Assembly: GCF_002001165.1 (NCBI RefSeq)
Contig: NZ_MUNQ01000007.1
Coordinates: 62,001-126,000 of the forward strand
Reading direction: 5' to 3'
Length of the DNA stretch: 64,000 nt
Origin: Rhodanobacter sp. C05
GTDB lineage: Bacteria; Pseudomonadota; Gammaproteobacteria; Xanthomonadales; Rhodanobacteraceae
Each line of letters begins with the position of its first letter. Positions within the stretch are counted from its first letter, which is position 1. Below the pieces are notes generated by a model. It was given only the letters and a program-made list of their open reading frames with translations. It was not told the origin of the DNA and searched no databases. Positions 10,936 to 20,814 of the stretch are shown one piece after another. A program made the translations under genes and the position numbers.

Positions 10936-11718
10936 TCAACGTGTCCCTTTGCGGCGCGTATCGAGTGCCCGAACTTCATCAGCGCTCAACCGCCGCCACT
11001 GCCCCTTCGCCAATTCACCCAGTTCCAGCGTACCAACCGCCACCCGGACCAGGCGCAGCACGTCAAAGCCCAGTGCTGCAAGCAGACGACGGATGTGACG
11101 ATTGCGTCCCTCGTCCAGCACCACTTCAAGCCAGGCATTCTTCTCGCCGGCACGCAACAGCGTGGCCCGTCGTGCCTTCAACAAATCACCGCCATCTAGG
11201 ACGCCTGCCTGCATGGCGGCCAGCACCGAAGCATCCGGCTGGCCGGACACCTGCACGTGGTAGGACTTGTCGAGGTGTGAGGCCGGATCGGTGATGGCCG
11301 CCGACCAGCCGGTGTCATTGCTGAGCAGCAACAAGCCTTCGCTGGCCTTGTCCAGCCGACCAACCGGTCCCAGCCACGGCAATCCGGCAGCAGCCAGCGC
11401 GGTGTAGACGGTAGCGCGTCCCTGCTCGTCGGAGGCGCTGACAACCAGGCCACGCGGCTTGTTGAACATCACATGGATGGGTTCGGCAGATTTCACCGGC
11501 TTGCCATCGACGGCTACCTGCTGTCGATCCAGCTGCGCCGGATGATACGGATCGCGTACAACGCGGCCGTCCAGGCTCACACGGCCATCGCGTATCCATT
11601 GTTCAGCCTGACTGCGCGAACAGACGCCAAGCTTGGACAGCACCCTTGCCAGTCCATGCCGTGGTGCATGGATGGTCGATGTTGTGCCAACGCTGGATCG
11701 AAAAGGTGGTCGTGACAT
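10936..11718 (-). CDS. RsuA/RluB-family rRNA pseudouridine synthase
   Basis: Converts a specific rRNA uridine to pseudouridine. 260 residues from the ATG at 11718. It has an N-terminal S4 RNA-binding domain (RHGLARVLSKLGVCSRSQAE, residues about 20-80) and the RsuA-class catalytic motif GRLDKASEGLLLLSND with Asp123 as the nucleophile. The C-terminal GRNRHIRRLLAALG segment is also typical. The exact target (RsuA, RluE or RluF type) cannot be read from the sequence. A second family member (rluB) lies at 49366. Convergent with kbl. Confidence 0.9.
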   Translation of the reverse strand: MSRPPFRSSVGTTSTIHAPRHGLARVLSKLGVCSRSQAEQWIRDGRVSLDGRVVRDPYHPAQLDRQQVAVDGKPVKSAEPIHVMFNKPRGLVVSASDEQGRATVYTALAAAGLPWLGPVGRLDKASEGLLLLSNDTGWSAAITDPASHLDKSYHVQVSGQPDASVLAAMQAGVLDGGDLLKARRATLLRAGEKNAWLEVVLDEGRNRHIRRLLAALGFDVLRLVRVAVGTLELGELAKGQWRRLSADEVRALDTRRKGTR

Positions 11719-11814
11719 CCGCCTAGCGTATAGGTCAAGGCCACGAAGCAACAAGGTTTCCTGACAGCCGATGACGGTATTGGATGACCTATCCGCCCTA
11801 CCTGGAATAACGAC

Positions 11815-11848
11815 CAAAAAAAACCCGGCCGAAGCCGGGTTTTTTTCT
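11815..11848 (-). terminator. rho-independent terminator of the ompA-like gene
   Basis: Arms AACCCGGC and GCCGGGTT around CGAA, flanked by A-runs and T-runs on both sides. It sits just after the stop codon of the OmpA-family gene on the minus strand. Confidence 0.88.
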
Positions 11849-11868
11849 ATTACATGACCGAGGTTCGA

Positions 11869-13014
11869 TTACTGCTGAACCTGCAGCTCCGTGCGACGGT
11901 TCTGGGCACGACCGGCATCCGTGGCGTTGTCGCCAATCGGATCGTTCTTGCCATGACCGATCGGGCCTTCCAGACGGTCCGCGGCAATGCCGTGAGCGGT
12001 CAGGTAGTCATACACGATCTTCGCGCGACGCTCGGACAGACCCTGGTTGTACTCGTCCGTACCCTTCGAGTCGGTGTAACCGGCAACAGTCACGTGCACC
12101 TGCGGGTAACGCTGCAGGGTGTCGACAGCCTGATCCAGGATCGACAGCGAGTCCTTGGTCGGCTCGGCCAGCGACTTGGTGATGTTCGTCTCGCCCTTCT
12201 TCGGGCGGTCGAACTTGAAGTTCACACCACGCAGGTCGATCACGACCTTCTGCGGGCAGCCGTCCGGACCCACGACCGTGCCTTCCGGCAGGTTCGGGCA
12301 CTTGTTGTCGCAGAGGTTGACGCCGTTGACGATCGTCTTCGAGCAGTCAGGTGCTGCCGGAGCCGGAGCCGGGGCCGGAGCCGGGGCAGCAGCTGGAGCG
12401 CCAAAGCGCGAAACGATGCTCAGGCCCAGGAACCAGTCGCCGTAGCCGCTCTTGGCCGGGTTGGTCTTGTTGTCCCAGTCGTAGCGATAGCCGGCTTCCA
12501 GACGGACGTCCGTGCTGTCGGTAACCGTCTTCGACACACCGCCACCCAATTCAGCAGCCGGCGACCAGCCGCTCGCGTCCACGCTCTGGTGATGGCTACC
12601 CATCACACCAGCGAGCAGGTACGGGCGCCATGCGTTCCAGTCACCCGCATAGAAACGGACCGCAGCGCCGACATTGGTGCTGGCCCAGGAGTTGTTGCTG
12701 AGACCGCCGCCATTCGCGGGACCGTTGTCCATCTTCCGCTTGGTGCGGTCGACGAACGCATCGATCGACATGTTCGGCGTGAAGAAGCGACCAAAGCCCA
12801 GACCATAATAGAACTGGCGGCTGTTGGTATCGCGCTTGTGATCGTTGTAATAGCCGCCGATGGTCGGCGCGATGTACCAGCGGTCGTCGTAGCTCGACGT
12901 CGCCTGGGTGGATGCGGAATCAGCAGCAGCCGGAGCCGCGGTGTCCTGCGCATGAACGGCACCTACGCCGCCCAGGGCCAGCGCGATCAGAAAGTACAAG
13001 CCCTTACGTTTCAT
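11869..13014 (-). CDS. OmpA-family outer membrane protein
   Basis: 381-residue outer membrane protein. It has a signal peptide (MKRKGLYFLIALALGGVGAVHA|Q), an N-terminal eight-stranded-barrel-type domain (DDRWYIAPTIGGYYNDHKR onwards) and a Pro/Ala hinge (APAPAPAPAPAAP at about residues 205-225). A cysteine pair lies in CSKTIVNGVNLCDNKC. The C-terminal OmpA/Pal peptidoglycan-binding domain contains VAGYTDSKGTDEYNQGLSER. The ATG at 13014 is preceded by GAGGAGAC; an ATG 15 bases upstream overlaps that Shine-Dalgarno and is rejected. A strong terminator follows, as expected for an abundant structural protein. Confidence 0.93.
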   Translation of the reverse strand: MKRKGLYFLIALALGGVGAVHAQDTAAPAAADSASTQATSSYDDRWYIAPTIGGYYNDHKRDTNSRQFYYGLGFGRFFTPNMSIDAFVDRTKRKMDNGPANGGGLSNNSWASTNVGAAVRFYAGDWNAWRPYLLAGVMGSHHQSVDASGWSPAAELGGGVSKTVTDSTDVRLEAGYRYDWDNKTNPAKSGYGDWFLGLSIVSRFGAPAAAPAPAPAPAPAAPDCSKTIVNGVNLCDNKCPNLPEGTVVGPDGCPQKVVIDLRGVNFKFDRPKKGETNITKSLAEPTKDSLSILDQAVDTLQRYPQVHVTVAGYTDSKGTDEYNQGLSERRAKIVYDYLTAHGIAADRLEGPIGHGKNDPIGDNATDAGRAQNRRTELQVQQ

Positions 13015-13399
13015 CAGGTGTCTCCTCATTTATTAGATTTTTTCGCGTCCGTTCAATCCCAACCGGAAATCGCGCGTCAGAACTGAATACGTCATTCAGA
13101 GCTTTTATAGCCCCTGCTTGGCGTTCATGCGACAAGCGCCGGGGAGTGTAGCAAATTCGTTAAGCCGTTGGCATCTTAACGCATTGACAACGAGATTTCG
13201 GTGAGCCTTCGTTCAGGAAGTTACATTACCAAACCAATGCCACTTTTTTCGACTTCAATGGACGCTTGCGGTTGCAGTCCAGGACAGAACAGGAGTATCC
13301 AGCGTTCCCTGATTCTACGGAAAAGGCTATTGGCATCCAACCAAATGAAATGCCAACGGCCCTCCACGCGTCTTCCTTAATCTTCCACTCACACCGTCT
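13015..13399. other. intergenic region carrying the ompA leader
   Basis: 385 bases between the ompA-like start and the prpD stop, both on the minus strand. No credible gene. Compared with the flanking coding sequence it is A/T-rich, especially 13140-13260, and probably holds the ompA promoter and a leader of 100 bases or more (a TACACT-like -10 on the minus strand near 13145 is weak). No clear terminator for prpD was seen. Confidence 0.5.
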
Positions 13400-14851
13400 T
13401 TACAACGTGAAGAGTGCCAGGAACTCCTGCACTGGCATCGCATCCAGCTTGGCCGGGTCCTGTGTGGCAGCCATGATCGCCTTGACCCTGTGCGCTGGCA
13501 ATTGACCCTGCATGGCAGCCTCGAACTTCTTCAGCAATACCGGAATACCCTCGGCCCGGCGCTTGCGGTGACCAATGGGATAATCAATCGAAATCTTTTG
13601 CGTGCTCGTGCCGTCCTTGAAATACACCTGCACCGAATTGCCGATATAGCGCTTGGCCGGGTCGAAATAATCCTTCGTGAACTGAGGGTTCTCGACTACC
13701 GTCATCTTGTCACGCAGCGCGTCGATCCGCGGATCGATGGCGACGTCATCGTTATAGTCGCTGGCCACGAGACGGCCGAAGATCAACGGCACGGCGACCA
13801 TGTACTGGATGCAATGATCGCGGTCGGCGTAATTGTCCAGCGGGCCGGTCTTGTCGATGATGCGGCAGCCGGCTTCCTGGGTCTCGATGACGATCTTCTC
13901 GATCTGGTCGAGCTTGCCGGCTACTTCGGCGTGCAGCTTCATCGCGCACTCGACCGCAGTCTGCGCATGGAATTCGGCCGGGAAGCTGATCTTGAACAGC
14001 ACGTTCTCCATCACGTAGCTGCCGAACGGGCGCTCGAACTCGAACGCCTTGCCCTTGAAGGCGACATCGTAGAAACCCCAGGTCTTCGCGCTCAGTGCGG
14101 ACGGATAGCCAACCACGCCACGATAGACCGCATTGATCGCATGCGTGACCGCGCGACGGCAGGCGTCACCGGCGGCCCAGCTCTTGCGCGGGCCTGTGTT
14201 CGGCGCATGGCGGTAGGTGCGCAACGCGCCGTTGTCGATCCAGCTGTGCGACACCGCCGTGGTGATCTGCTCCTTGTCGCCACCGAGCATCGCCGTGGCG
14301 ACCGCGGTGGAGGCCAGGCGAACCAGGATGACGTGATCCTGGCCGACACGGTTGAAGCTGTTGAGCAAGGCGTAACAGCCCTGGATCTCGTGTGCCTTGA
14401 TCGCATAAGTCAGCACATCGCGCACCGTCAGCGGCTGGCCACCCTCACGCTCGGCCTTGCGGCTCAGGTAATCGGCCACGGCAAGGATCGCACCGAGATT
14501 GTCGGACGGGTGACCCCACTCGGCCGCCAGCCAGGTGTCGTTGAAGTCCAGCCAGCGGATCTGCGTGCCGATCGCGAATGCAGCCTGCACCGGATCCAGC
14601 TCATGACTGGTACCCGGCACGCGGGCACCGCCCGGCAACGTGGCGCCCGGCACCAGCGGACCGAGATGTTTCACGCATTCCGGAAATTTCATGGCCAGCA
14701 TCGCGGTGCCCAGCGAATCCAGCAGCATGTAGCGCGCAGTGTCATACGCCTCGGTCGAGTCGATCTGGTAATCGGCGACGTAATTGGCGATGTCGACGAG
14801 CGGTTGATCGGGATCGGGACGGACAGCGGAACGGATGTCGTGCGCACTCAT
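13400..14851 (-). CDS. prpD: 2-methylcitrate dehydratase PrpD
   Basis: Dehydrates 2-methylcitrate to 2-methyl-cis-aconitate in the methylcitrate cycle for propionyl-CoA. 483 residues, the same length as E. coli PrpD. MmgE/PrpD-family features include RWLDFNDTWLAAEWGHPSDN, NSFNRVGQDHVILVRLAST and the C-terminal FKDGTSTQKISIDYPIGHRKRR. It is separated from prpE-prpB-prpC by terC and gst, which run on the opposite strand, so it must have its own promoter in the 14852-14960 interval. No prpF or acnD was seen; the AcnA at 41010 is the likely hydratase partner. Confidence 0.96.
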   Translation of the reverse strand: MSAHDIRSAVRPDPDQPLVDIANYVADYQIDSTEAYDTARYMLLDSLGTAMLAMKFPECVKHLGPLVPGATLPGGARVPGTSHELDPVQAAFAIGTQIRWLDFNDTWLAAEWGHPSDNLGAILAVADYLSRKAEREGGQPLTVRDVLTYAIKAHEIQGCYALLNSFNRVGQDHVILVRLASTAVATAMLGGDKEQITTAVSHSWIDNGALRTYRHAPNTGPRKSWAAGDACRRAVTHAINAVYRGVVGYPSALSAKTWGFYDVAFKGKAFEFERPFGSYVMENVLFKISFPAEFHAQTAVECAMKLHAEVAGKLDQIEKIVIETQEAGCRIIDKTGPLDNYADRDHCIQYMVAVPLIFGRLVASDYNDDVAIDPRIDALRDKMTVVENPQFTKDYFDPAKRYIGNSVQVYFKDGTSTQKISIDYPIGHRKRRAEGIPVLLKKFEAAMQGQLPAHRVKAIMAATQDPAKLDAMPVQEFLALFTL

Positions 14852-14963
14852 GACGGATCTCGCAACATGGGAAAACGACCATTTTAGCTGACTGACACGC
14901 CATGTCGCAGCCCTGTCTTGCTTGACCGCAACCGCACCGCGGCAGACAATCCGGCACTCATCC

Positions 14964-15075
14964 CAGAAGGGAGTAGTTCCCGAGACAGGCTCGCCTGTGT
15001 CGGTGTGGTGATCGTCAACACGAGCGACGCTTCGCTCCGGTCACCTCGGCAGTCATGCTGCGAACGAGACTTTTG
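14964..15075 (+). ncRNA. yybP-ykoY-type manganese riboswitch upstream of terC
   Basis: The 5' strand has the conserved AAGGGAGTAG (14967-14976) and the 3' end has AACGAGACTTTTG (15063-15075), like the family's GGGGAGUAG and AGCAAGACCUUU elements. P1 pairs CAGAAG (14964-14969) with CTTTTG (15070-15075). Other stems are the P2 hairpin GACAGG/CCTGTGTC, a P3 stem GGTGA (15007-15011) with TCACC (15041-15045) capped by GAGCG/CGCTC, and a small GCAG/CTGC hairpin at 15049-15061. The GTCAACACGAG stretch matches the conserved junction loop. This class binds Mn2+ and controls terC/alx- and mntP-type genes, fitting the downstream gene. Assigned by eye from remembered consensus, without a covariance search. 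Confidence 0.82.
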
Positions 15076-15077
15076 TG

Positions 15078-15108
15078 GTGGACACGGGCTACGCGCGCCC
15101 GTGTCCAC
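15078..15108 (+). promoter_or_regulatory. strong hairpin between riboswitch and terC (candidate expression platform)
   Basis: Perfect 12-bp stem GTGGACACGGGC / GCCCGTGTCCAC with a 7-base loop. It starts 2 bases after P1 of the riboswitch and ends 17 bases before the terC start. No T-tract follows, so intrinsic termination is unlikely. Translational control or Rho access is the more plausible output. Confidence 0.6.
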
Positions 15109-15125
15109 TGCATTGTCTGACGCGC

Positions 15126-15827
15126 ATGGACTCCCGCATGAATCTCCTCTCCACCGATTTTGTCTCCGACCTGCTGACCATCATCCTGCTCGACCTGGTG
15201 CTGGCCGGCGACAACGCCATCGTCATCGCCATGGCGGCAAGCCGCCTGCCCAAGGCGCTGCAGAAGAAGGCGGTGTTCTGGGGCACGTTTGGTGCTGTTG
15301 CGGTCCGTTTTGCGTTGACCGCCGTCGTGGTCTACCTGCTCAAGCTGCCCGGACTGATGTTGATCGGTGGATTGTTGTTGTTGCCGATCGCCTGGAAGCT
15401 GCTTCGCCATGACAATGACGACGATCCGGCAATAAGCGCCGCTGTCACGTTCTGGAGTGCGCTGCGCACCATCATCGTCGCCGACGCGCTGATGGGACTG
15501 GACAACGTGCTGGCAATCGCCGGTGCGTCGAGTGGACACCTCGGGCTGGTCATTCTCGGCCTGCTGATCAGCGTGCCACTGGTGGTCTGGGGCTCCACGC
15601 TGATCCTGAAACTGATAGGCCGCTTTCCAATCATCATGTATATCGGTGCCGGCGCCATTGCATTCACGGCCAGTCGGATGATTACGCACGACCACCTGTT
15701 GAATATCTGGTTCGAGGAACACGGCTGGGTGAAATACATCTTTGACCTGATGCTGGTGCTCGGCATCTGCGGTGGCGGCTGGTTGATGCAGCGGCGGCGT
15801 CAAGCCTCGTTGCCGCCGGCGAACTGA
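15126..15827 (+). CDS. TerC-family integral membrane protein, likely manganese exporter
   Basis: TerC/YjbE-type membrane protein of 233 residues with about seven transmembrane helices. The two family acidic motifs in helices are LVLAGDNAIVIAMAA and ADALMGLDNVLAIAG, which are implicated in metal handling. TerC proteins controlled by yybP-ykoY RNAs act in Mn2+ efflux or metallation of exported enzymes, and such an RNA precedes this gene. The start could be the ATG at 15126 (MDSRMNLLS) or at 15138 (MNLLSTDF); neither has a strong Shine-Dalgarno, which may itself be part of regulation. It runs opposite to prpD and prpC and so splits the methylcitrate genes. Confidence 0.9.
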   Translation: MDSRMNLLSTDFVSDLLTIILLDLVLAGDNAIVIAMAASRLPKALQKKAVFWGTFGAVAVRFALTAVVVYLLKLPGLMLIGGLLLLPIAWKLLRHDNDDDPAISAAVTFWSALRTIIVADALMGLDNVLAIAGASSGHLGLVILGLLISVPLVVWGSTLILKLIGRFPIIMYIGAGAIAFTASRMITHDHLLNIWFEEHGWVKYIFDLMLVLGICGGGWLMQRRRQASLPPAN

Positions 15828-15928
15828 AGTCACCAAGACTGTGCACCGTGATCAGGCAAACTGGTTGCCCGCTTGAACCACCATCATCCACGGGACGGGT
15901 ACCTTCCCTGCCCCCATCCGGAGCTCTC

Positions 15929-16540
15929 ATGAAGCTTTACTACATGCCTGGCGTCTGTTCGCTGGCCACCCATATCGTGCTGGAATGGATCGGTCAGCCT
16001 TACCAGATCGAGGAAGTTCCGCGTGCCGAGCTGCGCTCCCCGGAGTATCTGAAGCTCAACCCCGATGGAGTCGTACCTGTGCTGGTCGACAACGATGGAT
16101 GGGTGCTGACCGAAAACGTGGCGATCCTCAACTATCTTGCCGATTGCTTTCCAAAGGCTGGTCTTGGCGGCGACGTTACCCCGCGTGGCCGCGCCGAGGT
16201 CAATCGCTGGCTGGGTTTCCTCAATTCCGATGTGCATCCGGCATTCAAGCCGCTATTCCGGCCTGAGCGATTCATCGCCGACCCGTCCCAGCATGGTGGG
16301 TTGCAGGACACTGCCCGAACAAAGCTGCGCAGCTATTTCGAACAGCTGGATGCACGACTGGAAAATGTGGATTGGCTCGCTGGCACGCGCTCGGTCGCCG
16401 ATCCCTACCTGTTCGTCGTGCAGCGCTGGGCCAAGGCAAAGGCAGTCGACCTGAGCGGCCTCGATCACCTCGACCGCTTCGTTCATCGCATGCATGCCGA
16501 TGCCAGTGTCAAGGCAGCCATGCGCGCCGAAGGCATCTGA
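15929..16540 (+). CDS. glutathione S-transferase, beta class
   Basis: 203-residue cytosolic GST resembling E. coli GstA. The N-terminal thioredoxin-like domain starts MKLYYMPGVCSLATHI with the beta-class Cys10, then NPDGVVPVL and the glutathione-binding TENVAILNYLAD. The all-helical C-terminal domain includes SVADPYLFVVQRWAK. It probably detoxifies electrophiles or acts in disulfide chemistry. Located 101 bases after terC on the same strand and convergent with prpC. The ATG at 15929 gives the family-typical N-terminus. Confidence 0.93.
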   Translation: MKLYYMPGVCSLATHIVLEWIGQPYQIEEVPRAELRSPEYLKLNPDGVVPVLVDNDGWVLTENVAILNYLADCFPKAGLGGDVTPRGRAEVNRWLGFLNSDVHPAFKPLFRPERFIADPSQHGGLQDTARTKLRSYFEQLDARLENVDWLAGTRSVADPYLFVVQRWAKAKAVDLSGLDHLDRFVHRMHADASVKAAMRAEGI

Positions 16541-16569
16541 GACTTGCTGGAACCCGCTCACGTCGCTTC

Positions 16570-16607
16570 AAATGAAGGAGGGAGCCAGATGGCTCCCTCC
16601 TTCATTT
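16570..16607. terminator. bidirectional terminator between gst and prpC
   Basis: 17-bp arms AAATGAAGGAGGGAGCC and GGCTCCCTCCTTCATTT around AGAT. It serves the convergent gst and prpC genes. Confidence 0.88.
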
Positions 16608-16622
16608 CCACAAGTGGATCTT

Positions 16623-17768
16623 TCAGCGTTTGTCGATCGGCACGTAGGCCAGATCTTCCGGGCCGGTGTAGTTCGCACCCGGGCGGATGATCTTGCCGTC
16701 CTCGCGCTGTTCGATCACGTGCGCGCTCCAGCCTGAAGTGCGTGCGAGCACGAACAGTGGCGTGAACATTGCGGTCGGCACGCCCATCATGTGATACGCA
16801 CTGGCCGAGAACCAGTCCAGGTTCGGGAACATCTTCTTCTGATCCCACATCAGCTTCTCGATCCGTTCGGAGACATCGAACAGGGTCGGATTGCCACCCT
16901 CGGTGCAGAGCTTGCGCGAGACTTCCTTGATGATCTCGTTGCGCGGATCGGACACCGTGTACACCGGATGGCCGAAGCCAATGATGATTTCCTTGCGCTC
17001 GACGCGGGCTCGGATATCCGCTTCGGCGGCCGCAGCATTGCGATAGCGCGCGATGATCTCCATCGCCACCTCGTTCGCACCGCCATGCTTGGGACCGCGC
17101 AGTGCACCGATTGCGCCGGTGAGCGCCGAATACATGTCCGAGCCGGTACCGGCAATGACGCGTGCGGTGAATGTCGAGGCGTTGAACTCATGCTCGGCGT
17201 AAAGCACGAGCGACTTGTCCAGCGAGTGCGCATGCAGCTCGCTCGGCTTCTTGCCGTGCAGCAAGTGCAGGAAATGCGCGGCGATCGACTCGTCGTCGGT
17301 CTGCGTCTCGATGCGCTTGCCGTTGTGGCTGAAGTGGTACCAGTACAGCAGCATCGAGCCGAAACTGGCCATCAGGCGGTCGGCGATCTCGCGCGCACCG
17401 GTGACATTGTGGTCGTCCTTTTCCGGCAATACGGTGCCGAGCACCGAACAACCCGTGCGCATCACATCCATCGGATGGGTTGCCGCCGGCAGCAGTTCCA
17501 GTGCGCTCTTCACCGGTGCCGGCAGGCCGCGCAGACGCTTCAGGCGCGCGCGATAGTTGTTAAGCTCGGTCCAGTTCGGCAGCACGCCGTGCACCAGCAG
17601 ATAGGCCACTTCCTCGAAGCAACCCTTGGCGGCCAGGTCATGGATGTCGTAGCCGCGGTAATGCAGATCGTTGCCGCTGCGGCCGACCGTGCACAGCGCG
17701 GTATTGCCCGCAGCCACGCCGGACAGCGCGACGGATTTCTTCGGTTTGGGAAGGGTTGGCTCGCTCAT
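16623..17768 (-). CDS. prpC: 2-methylcitrate synthase PrpC
   Basis: Condenses propionyl-CoA with oxaloacetate to 2-methylcitrate. 381 residues, citrate-synthase fold. Catalytic motifs are [32 protein letters not shown] and the C-terminal aspartate region [16 protein letters not shown]. The length and the opening [32 protein letters not shown] sequence are those of PrpC rather than the longer hexameric GltA. Third gene of prpE-prpB-prpC with 72-74-base gaps, ending at a strong terminator. Confidence 0.95.
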   Translation of the reverse strand: MSEPTLPKPKKSVALSGVAAGNTALCTVGRSGNDLHYRGYDIHDLAAKGCFEEVAYLLVHGVLPNWTELNNYRARLKRLRGLPAPVKSALELLPAATHPMDVMRTGCSVLGTVLPEKDDHNVTGAREIADRLMASFGSMLLYWYHFSHNGKRIETQTDDESIAAHFLHLLHGKKPSELHAHSLDKSLVLYAEHEFNASTFTARVIAGTGSDMYSALTGAIGALRGPKHGGANEVAMEIIARYRNAAAAEADIRARVERKEIIIGFGHPVYTVSDPRNEIIKEVSRKLCTEGGNPTLFDVSERIEKLMWDQKKMFPNLDWFSASAYHMMGVPTAMFTPLFVLARTSGWSAHVIEQREDGKIIRPGANYTGPEDLAYVPIDKR

Positions 17769-17840
17769 CGGATGACTCTCCTAAGACTTGCAGATGCATG
17801 GGTGTAAACGACCCACCCATGCGAAAAACGGAAATATCGA

Positions 17841-18731
17841 TCAGGCCTTCTTGCCGGCAAACAGCGCGTCGAGCTTGCTCTCGAATGCGTGGTAGCCGAT
17901 GCGGTCGTACAGCTCCTCGCGCGTCTGCATGGTGTCGATCACGTTGCGCTGGTGGCCATCGCGGCGAATCGCCGTATAGACATTCTCGGCTGCCTTGTTC
18001 ATGGCGCGGAACGCGGACAACGGATACAGCACGATGCCCACGCCAGCCGTGCGCAATTCGTCGACGCTGAACAGCGGCGTCTGGCCGAACTCGGTGATGT
18101 TGGCCAGCACCGGCACCTTCACCGCGTCGACAAAGCGACGATACGTCGGCAGATCGTAGGCAGCCTCGGCGAAGATGCCGTCGGCACCCGCCTCGACGCA
18201 GGCGATTGCGCGTTCGATGGCGGCGTCCACGCCATCCACCGCGATCGCATCGGTACGCGCAATCAGGAAGAAATCGGCATCGGTCTTGGCATCGGCAGCG
18301 GCTTTCACGCGATCAGCCATTTCGCCGGTGGAGACGATCTCCTTGCCCGGGCGATGACCGCAGCGCTTGGCGCCGACCTGATCCTCGATATGGCAGGCCG
18401 CGGCGCCGAACTTGATCAGGCTCTTCACCGTGCGTGCGATGTTGAACGCACTCGGGCCGAAGCCGGTGTCGATATCCGCCATCAGCGGCAAATCGCATAC
18501 GTCGGTGATGCGGCGCACGTCGGTGAGCACGTCGTCCAGCGTATTGATGCCCAGATCCGGCAGGCCCAGCGAGCCGGCCGCCACGCCACCGCCGGAGAGA
18601 TAGATCGCACGATAACCCGCACGCTTCGCCAGCAGCGCATGGTTCGCATTGATCGCGCCAATGACCTGCAGTGGCTGCTCTTCGGCCAGTGCGGCACGAA
18701 AACGCGCGCCGGGGGATGCCATCTTCGTCAT
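17841..18731 (-). CDS. prpB: 2-methylisocitrate lyase PrpB
   Basis: Cleaves 2-methylisocitrate to pyruvate and succinate, the last step of the methylcitrate cycle. 296 residues (E. coli 296). Isocitrate-lyase/PEP-mutase signature KRCGHRPGK with catalytic Cys124; metal and substrate residues in DIDTGFG and [13 protein letters not shown] lies about 7 bases before the ATG at 18731 and supports the longest start. Between prpE and prpC, same strand. Confidence 0.96.
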   Translation of the reverse strand: MTKMASPGARFRAALAEEQPLQVIGAINANHALLAKRAGYRAIYLSGGGVAAGSLGLPDLGINTLDDVLTDVRRITDVCDLPLMADIDTGFGPSAFNIARTVKSLIKFGAAACHIEDQVGAKRCGHRPGKEIVSTGEMADRVKAAADAKTDADFFLIARTDAIAVDGVDAAIERAIACVEAGADGIFAEAAYDLPTYRRFVDAVKVPVLANITEFGQTPLFSVDELRTAGVGIVLYPLSAFRAMNKAAENVYTAIRRDGHQRNVIDTMQTREELYDRIGYHAFESKLDALFAGKKA

Positions 18732-18805
18732 GGGCTGCTCCGCGTAAAACGGGCATTTTAGCGCACTGCCCCTGCGATCGCTCCTGCAGCCAGGATCCGC
18801 CGGTT

Positions 18806-20701
18806 CTAGTCGCCCTGCTCCGGCCCACGCTCCAGCGCACGCCGCACCTCGTCCAGCGCATTCGGATCATCCAGCGTGGACAGATCGCCCGGGTCACGGT
18901 GCTCGGCCAATGCCTGCAACGATCGGCGCAGCAGCTTGCCGGAGCGGGTCTTCGGCAGTGCATTGACGACGTAGACGCGCGCGGGTTTCGCCACGCCACC
19001 GAGCCGGTCGATCACCCGCTGCTGCATCGCCAGCGCGATCGCCGCGGTGGCGGTACCCGCCTCCTGCTTGAGCGTGGCGAACACCACAGGCACCTGGCCT
19101 TTCAGCTCGTCGTAAACACCGATCACCGCGGCTTCGGCCACATCCGGATGGCTGGCCACGGACTCCTCGATTTCGCGCGTACCCAGCCGATGACCGGCGA
19201 CATTGATGACATCGTCGGTGCGGCCGAGGATCCAGGTGTAACCGTCCTCGTCACGGATCGCCCAGTCCAGCGAGCTGTACAGCAGTTCCTTGAAGTGGCT
19301 GAAGTAACTGGCGACATAGCGTTCGTCATTGCGCCATACCGTCGTGAGGCAGCCGGGCGGCAACGGCGGTTCGAACACCAGCACGCCCTTCTGCTGCGGC
19401 GCGACTTCGGCACCGGTGTTTTCGTCGATCACCTTCATCCGGTAACCCGGCGCCGGCAGTCCCGGCGAGCCGAACTTCACCGGCTTCAGGTCAAGTCCCG
19501 GCATCAGGGTGAGCGCGGGCCAACCGGTCTCGGTCTGCCAGTAGTTGTCGATCACCGGCACGCCGAGGCCTTCTGTGATCCAGTGTGCGGTGGGTTCGTC
19601 CAGCGGTTCGCCGGCAAGGAACAACCACTTCAGTTTCGACAGGTCGTATTTCTTCAACCACGCCGGATCCTGCTTCTTCAGCACGCGGATGCCGGTGGGC
19701 GAAGAGAACATCGTGTGCACACCGTACTTTTCGCACAACTGCCACCAGATGCCGGGGTCGGGGCGTGTCGGCAGCCCCTCATACAGCAGCGACGTGGCAC
19801 CGCCGATCAGCGGGCCGTAGACGTTGTAGGAATGCCCCACCGCCCAGCCCACGTCCGAGGTGGAGAACATCACCTGGCCCGGCGCAATGTCGAAGATCGT
19901 GCGTATCGACAACGCCAGCGCCACCGCGTAGCCACCCACGTCACGCTGGATGCCCTTCGGCTTGCCGGTGGTGCCGGAGGTGTACAGCAGGTAGCTCGGC
20001 TCGTTCGATTCCAGCCACGTCACCGGCACTTCGGCATTCATGTGCACGGCGCGCAGTCGCGCGTAATCGAGGTCGCGTCCTTCGATGCGTGTCATCTGCG
20101 GATCGAGTCCGCGATCGACGATCAGCACATGCGGTGGTGGCGACCTGGTTTCGGCCAACGCCGCATCCACCAGCGGCTTGTACGGAATCACCTTGCCGCC
20201 GCGCATGCCGGCATCGGCACAGACCAGCAGCTTCGGTTCGGCATCATCGATGCGCAACGCGAGGTTGTGCGCGGCAAAGCCACCGAATACCACCGAGTGG
20301 ATCGCACCGATACGCGCGCAGGCCAGCATCGCGTAGACCGCCTCGGCCATGTTCGGCATGTAGATGACGACGCGATCGCCCTTGCCTACACCCAGTGCGA
20401 TCAGCACGGCGGCAAAACGATTCACCTCGCGATACAGCACGCGATAGCTCACTGCGCGAATGATCTTGGTCTCACTGGATATCGCCACCAGCGCCAGCTG
20501 CTCGCCGCGTTCGGCGAGATGGCGATCCACCGCGTTGTAGCAGAGGTTGGTGGTACCGCCGACGAACCAGCGGCGGAACGGCGGCCGTGACTGATCGAGG
20601 ATCTGCTGCGGCGGCGTCTCCCAATGGATCAGCCGCGCCTGCTCGGCCCAGAACCGCTCCGGCTGCTCGATGGATTGTCGGTAGAAATCCTCGTAGCGCA
20701 T
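18806..20701 (-). CDS. prpE: propionyl-CoA synthetase PrpE
   Basis: Activates propionate (and some acetate) to the CoA ester through an acyl-adenylate. 631 residues (E. coli PrpE 628). Motifs are the phosphate-binding [27 protein letters not shown], the hinge region [23 protein letters not shown], and the catalytic, acetylation-prone lysine in [14 protein letters not shown]. The ATG at 20701 begins [18 protein letters not shown], typical of the family, with AAGGA upstream; 30 extra in-frame codons upstream lack homologous character. First gene of prpEBC. No prpR activator is present nearby. Confidence 0.94.
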   Translation of the reverse strand: MRYEDFYRQSIEQPERFWAEQARLIHWETPPQQILDQSRPPFRRWFVGGTTNLCYNAVDRHLAERGEQLALVAISSETKIIRAVSYRVLYREVNRFAAVLIALGVGKGDRVVIYMPNMAEAVYAMLACARIGAIHSVVFGGFAAHNLALRIDDAEPKLLVCADAGMRGGKVIPYKPLVDAALAETRSPPPHVLIVDRGLDPQMTRIEGRDLDYARLRAVHMNAEVPVTWLESNEPSYLLYTSGTTGKPKGIQRDVGGYAVALALSIRTIFDIAPGQVMFSTSDVGWAVGHSYNVYGPLIGGATSLLYEGLPTRPDPGIWWQLCEKYGVHTMFSSPTGIRVLKKQDPAWLKKYDLSKLKWLFLAGEPLDEPTAHWITEGLGVPVIDNYWQTETGWPALTLMPGLDLKPVKFGSPGLPAPGYRMKVIDENTGAEVAPQQKGVLVFEPPLPPGCLTTVWRNDERYVASYFSHFKELLYSSLDWAIRDEDGYTWILGRTDDVINVAGHRLGTREIEESVASHPDVAEAAVIGVYDELKGQVPVVFATLKQEAGTATAAIALAMQQRVIDRLGGVAKPARVYVVNALPKTRSGKLLRRSLQALAEHRDPGDLSTLDDPNALDEVRRALERGPEQGD

Positions 20702-20814
20702 GGCCGCATCCTTACTTACCGTCAACTCTTCAAGACTAGAACAGACGCAGTGCAGCAAGGCGCTCGACTTTCGTCCTTGTGGAAACGACAACAGGCCGGC
20801 AAGCCGGCCCGCGC

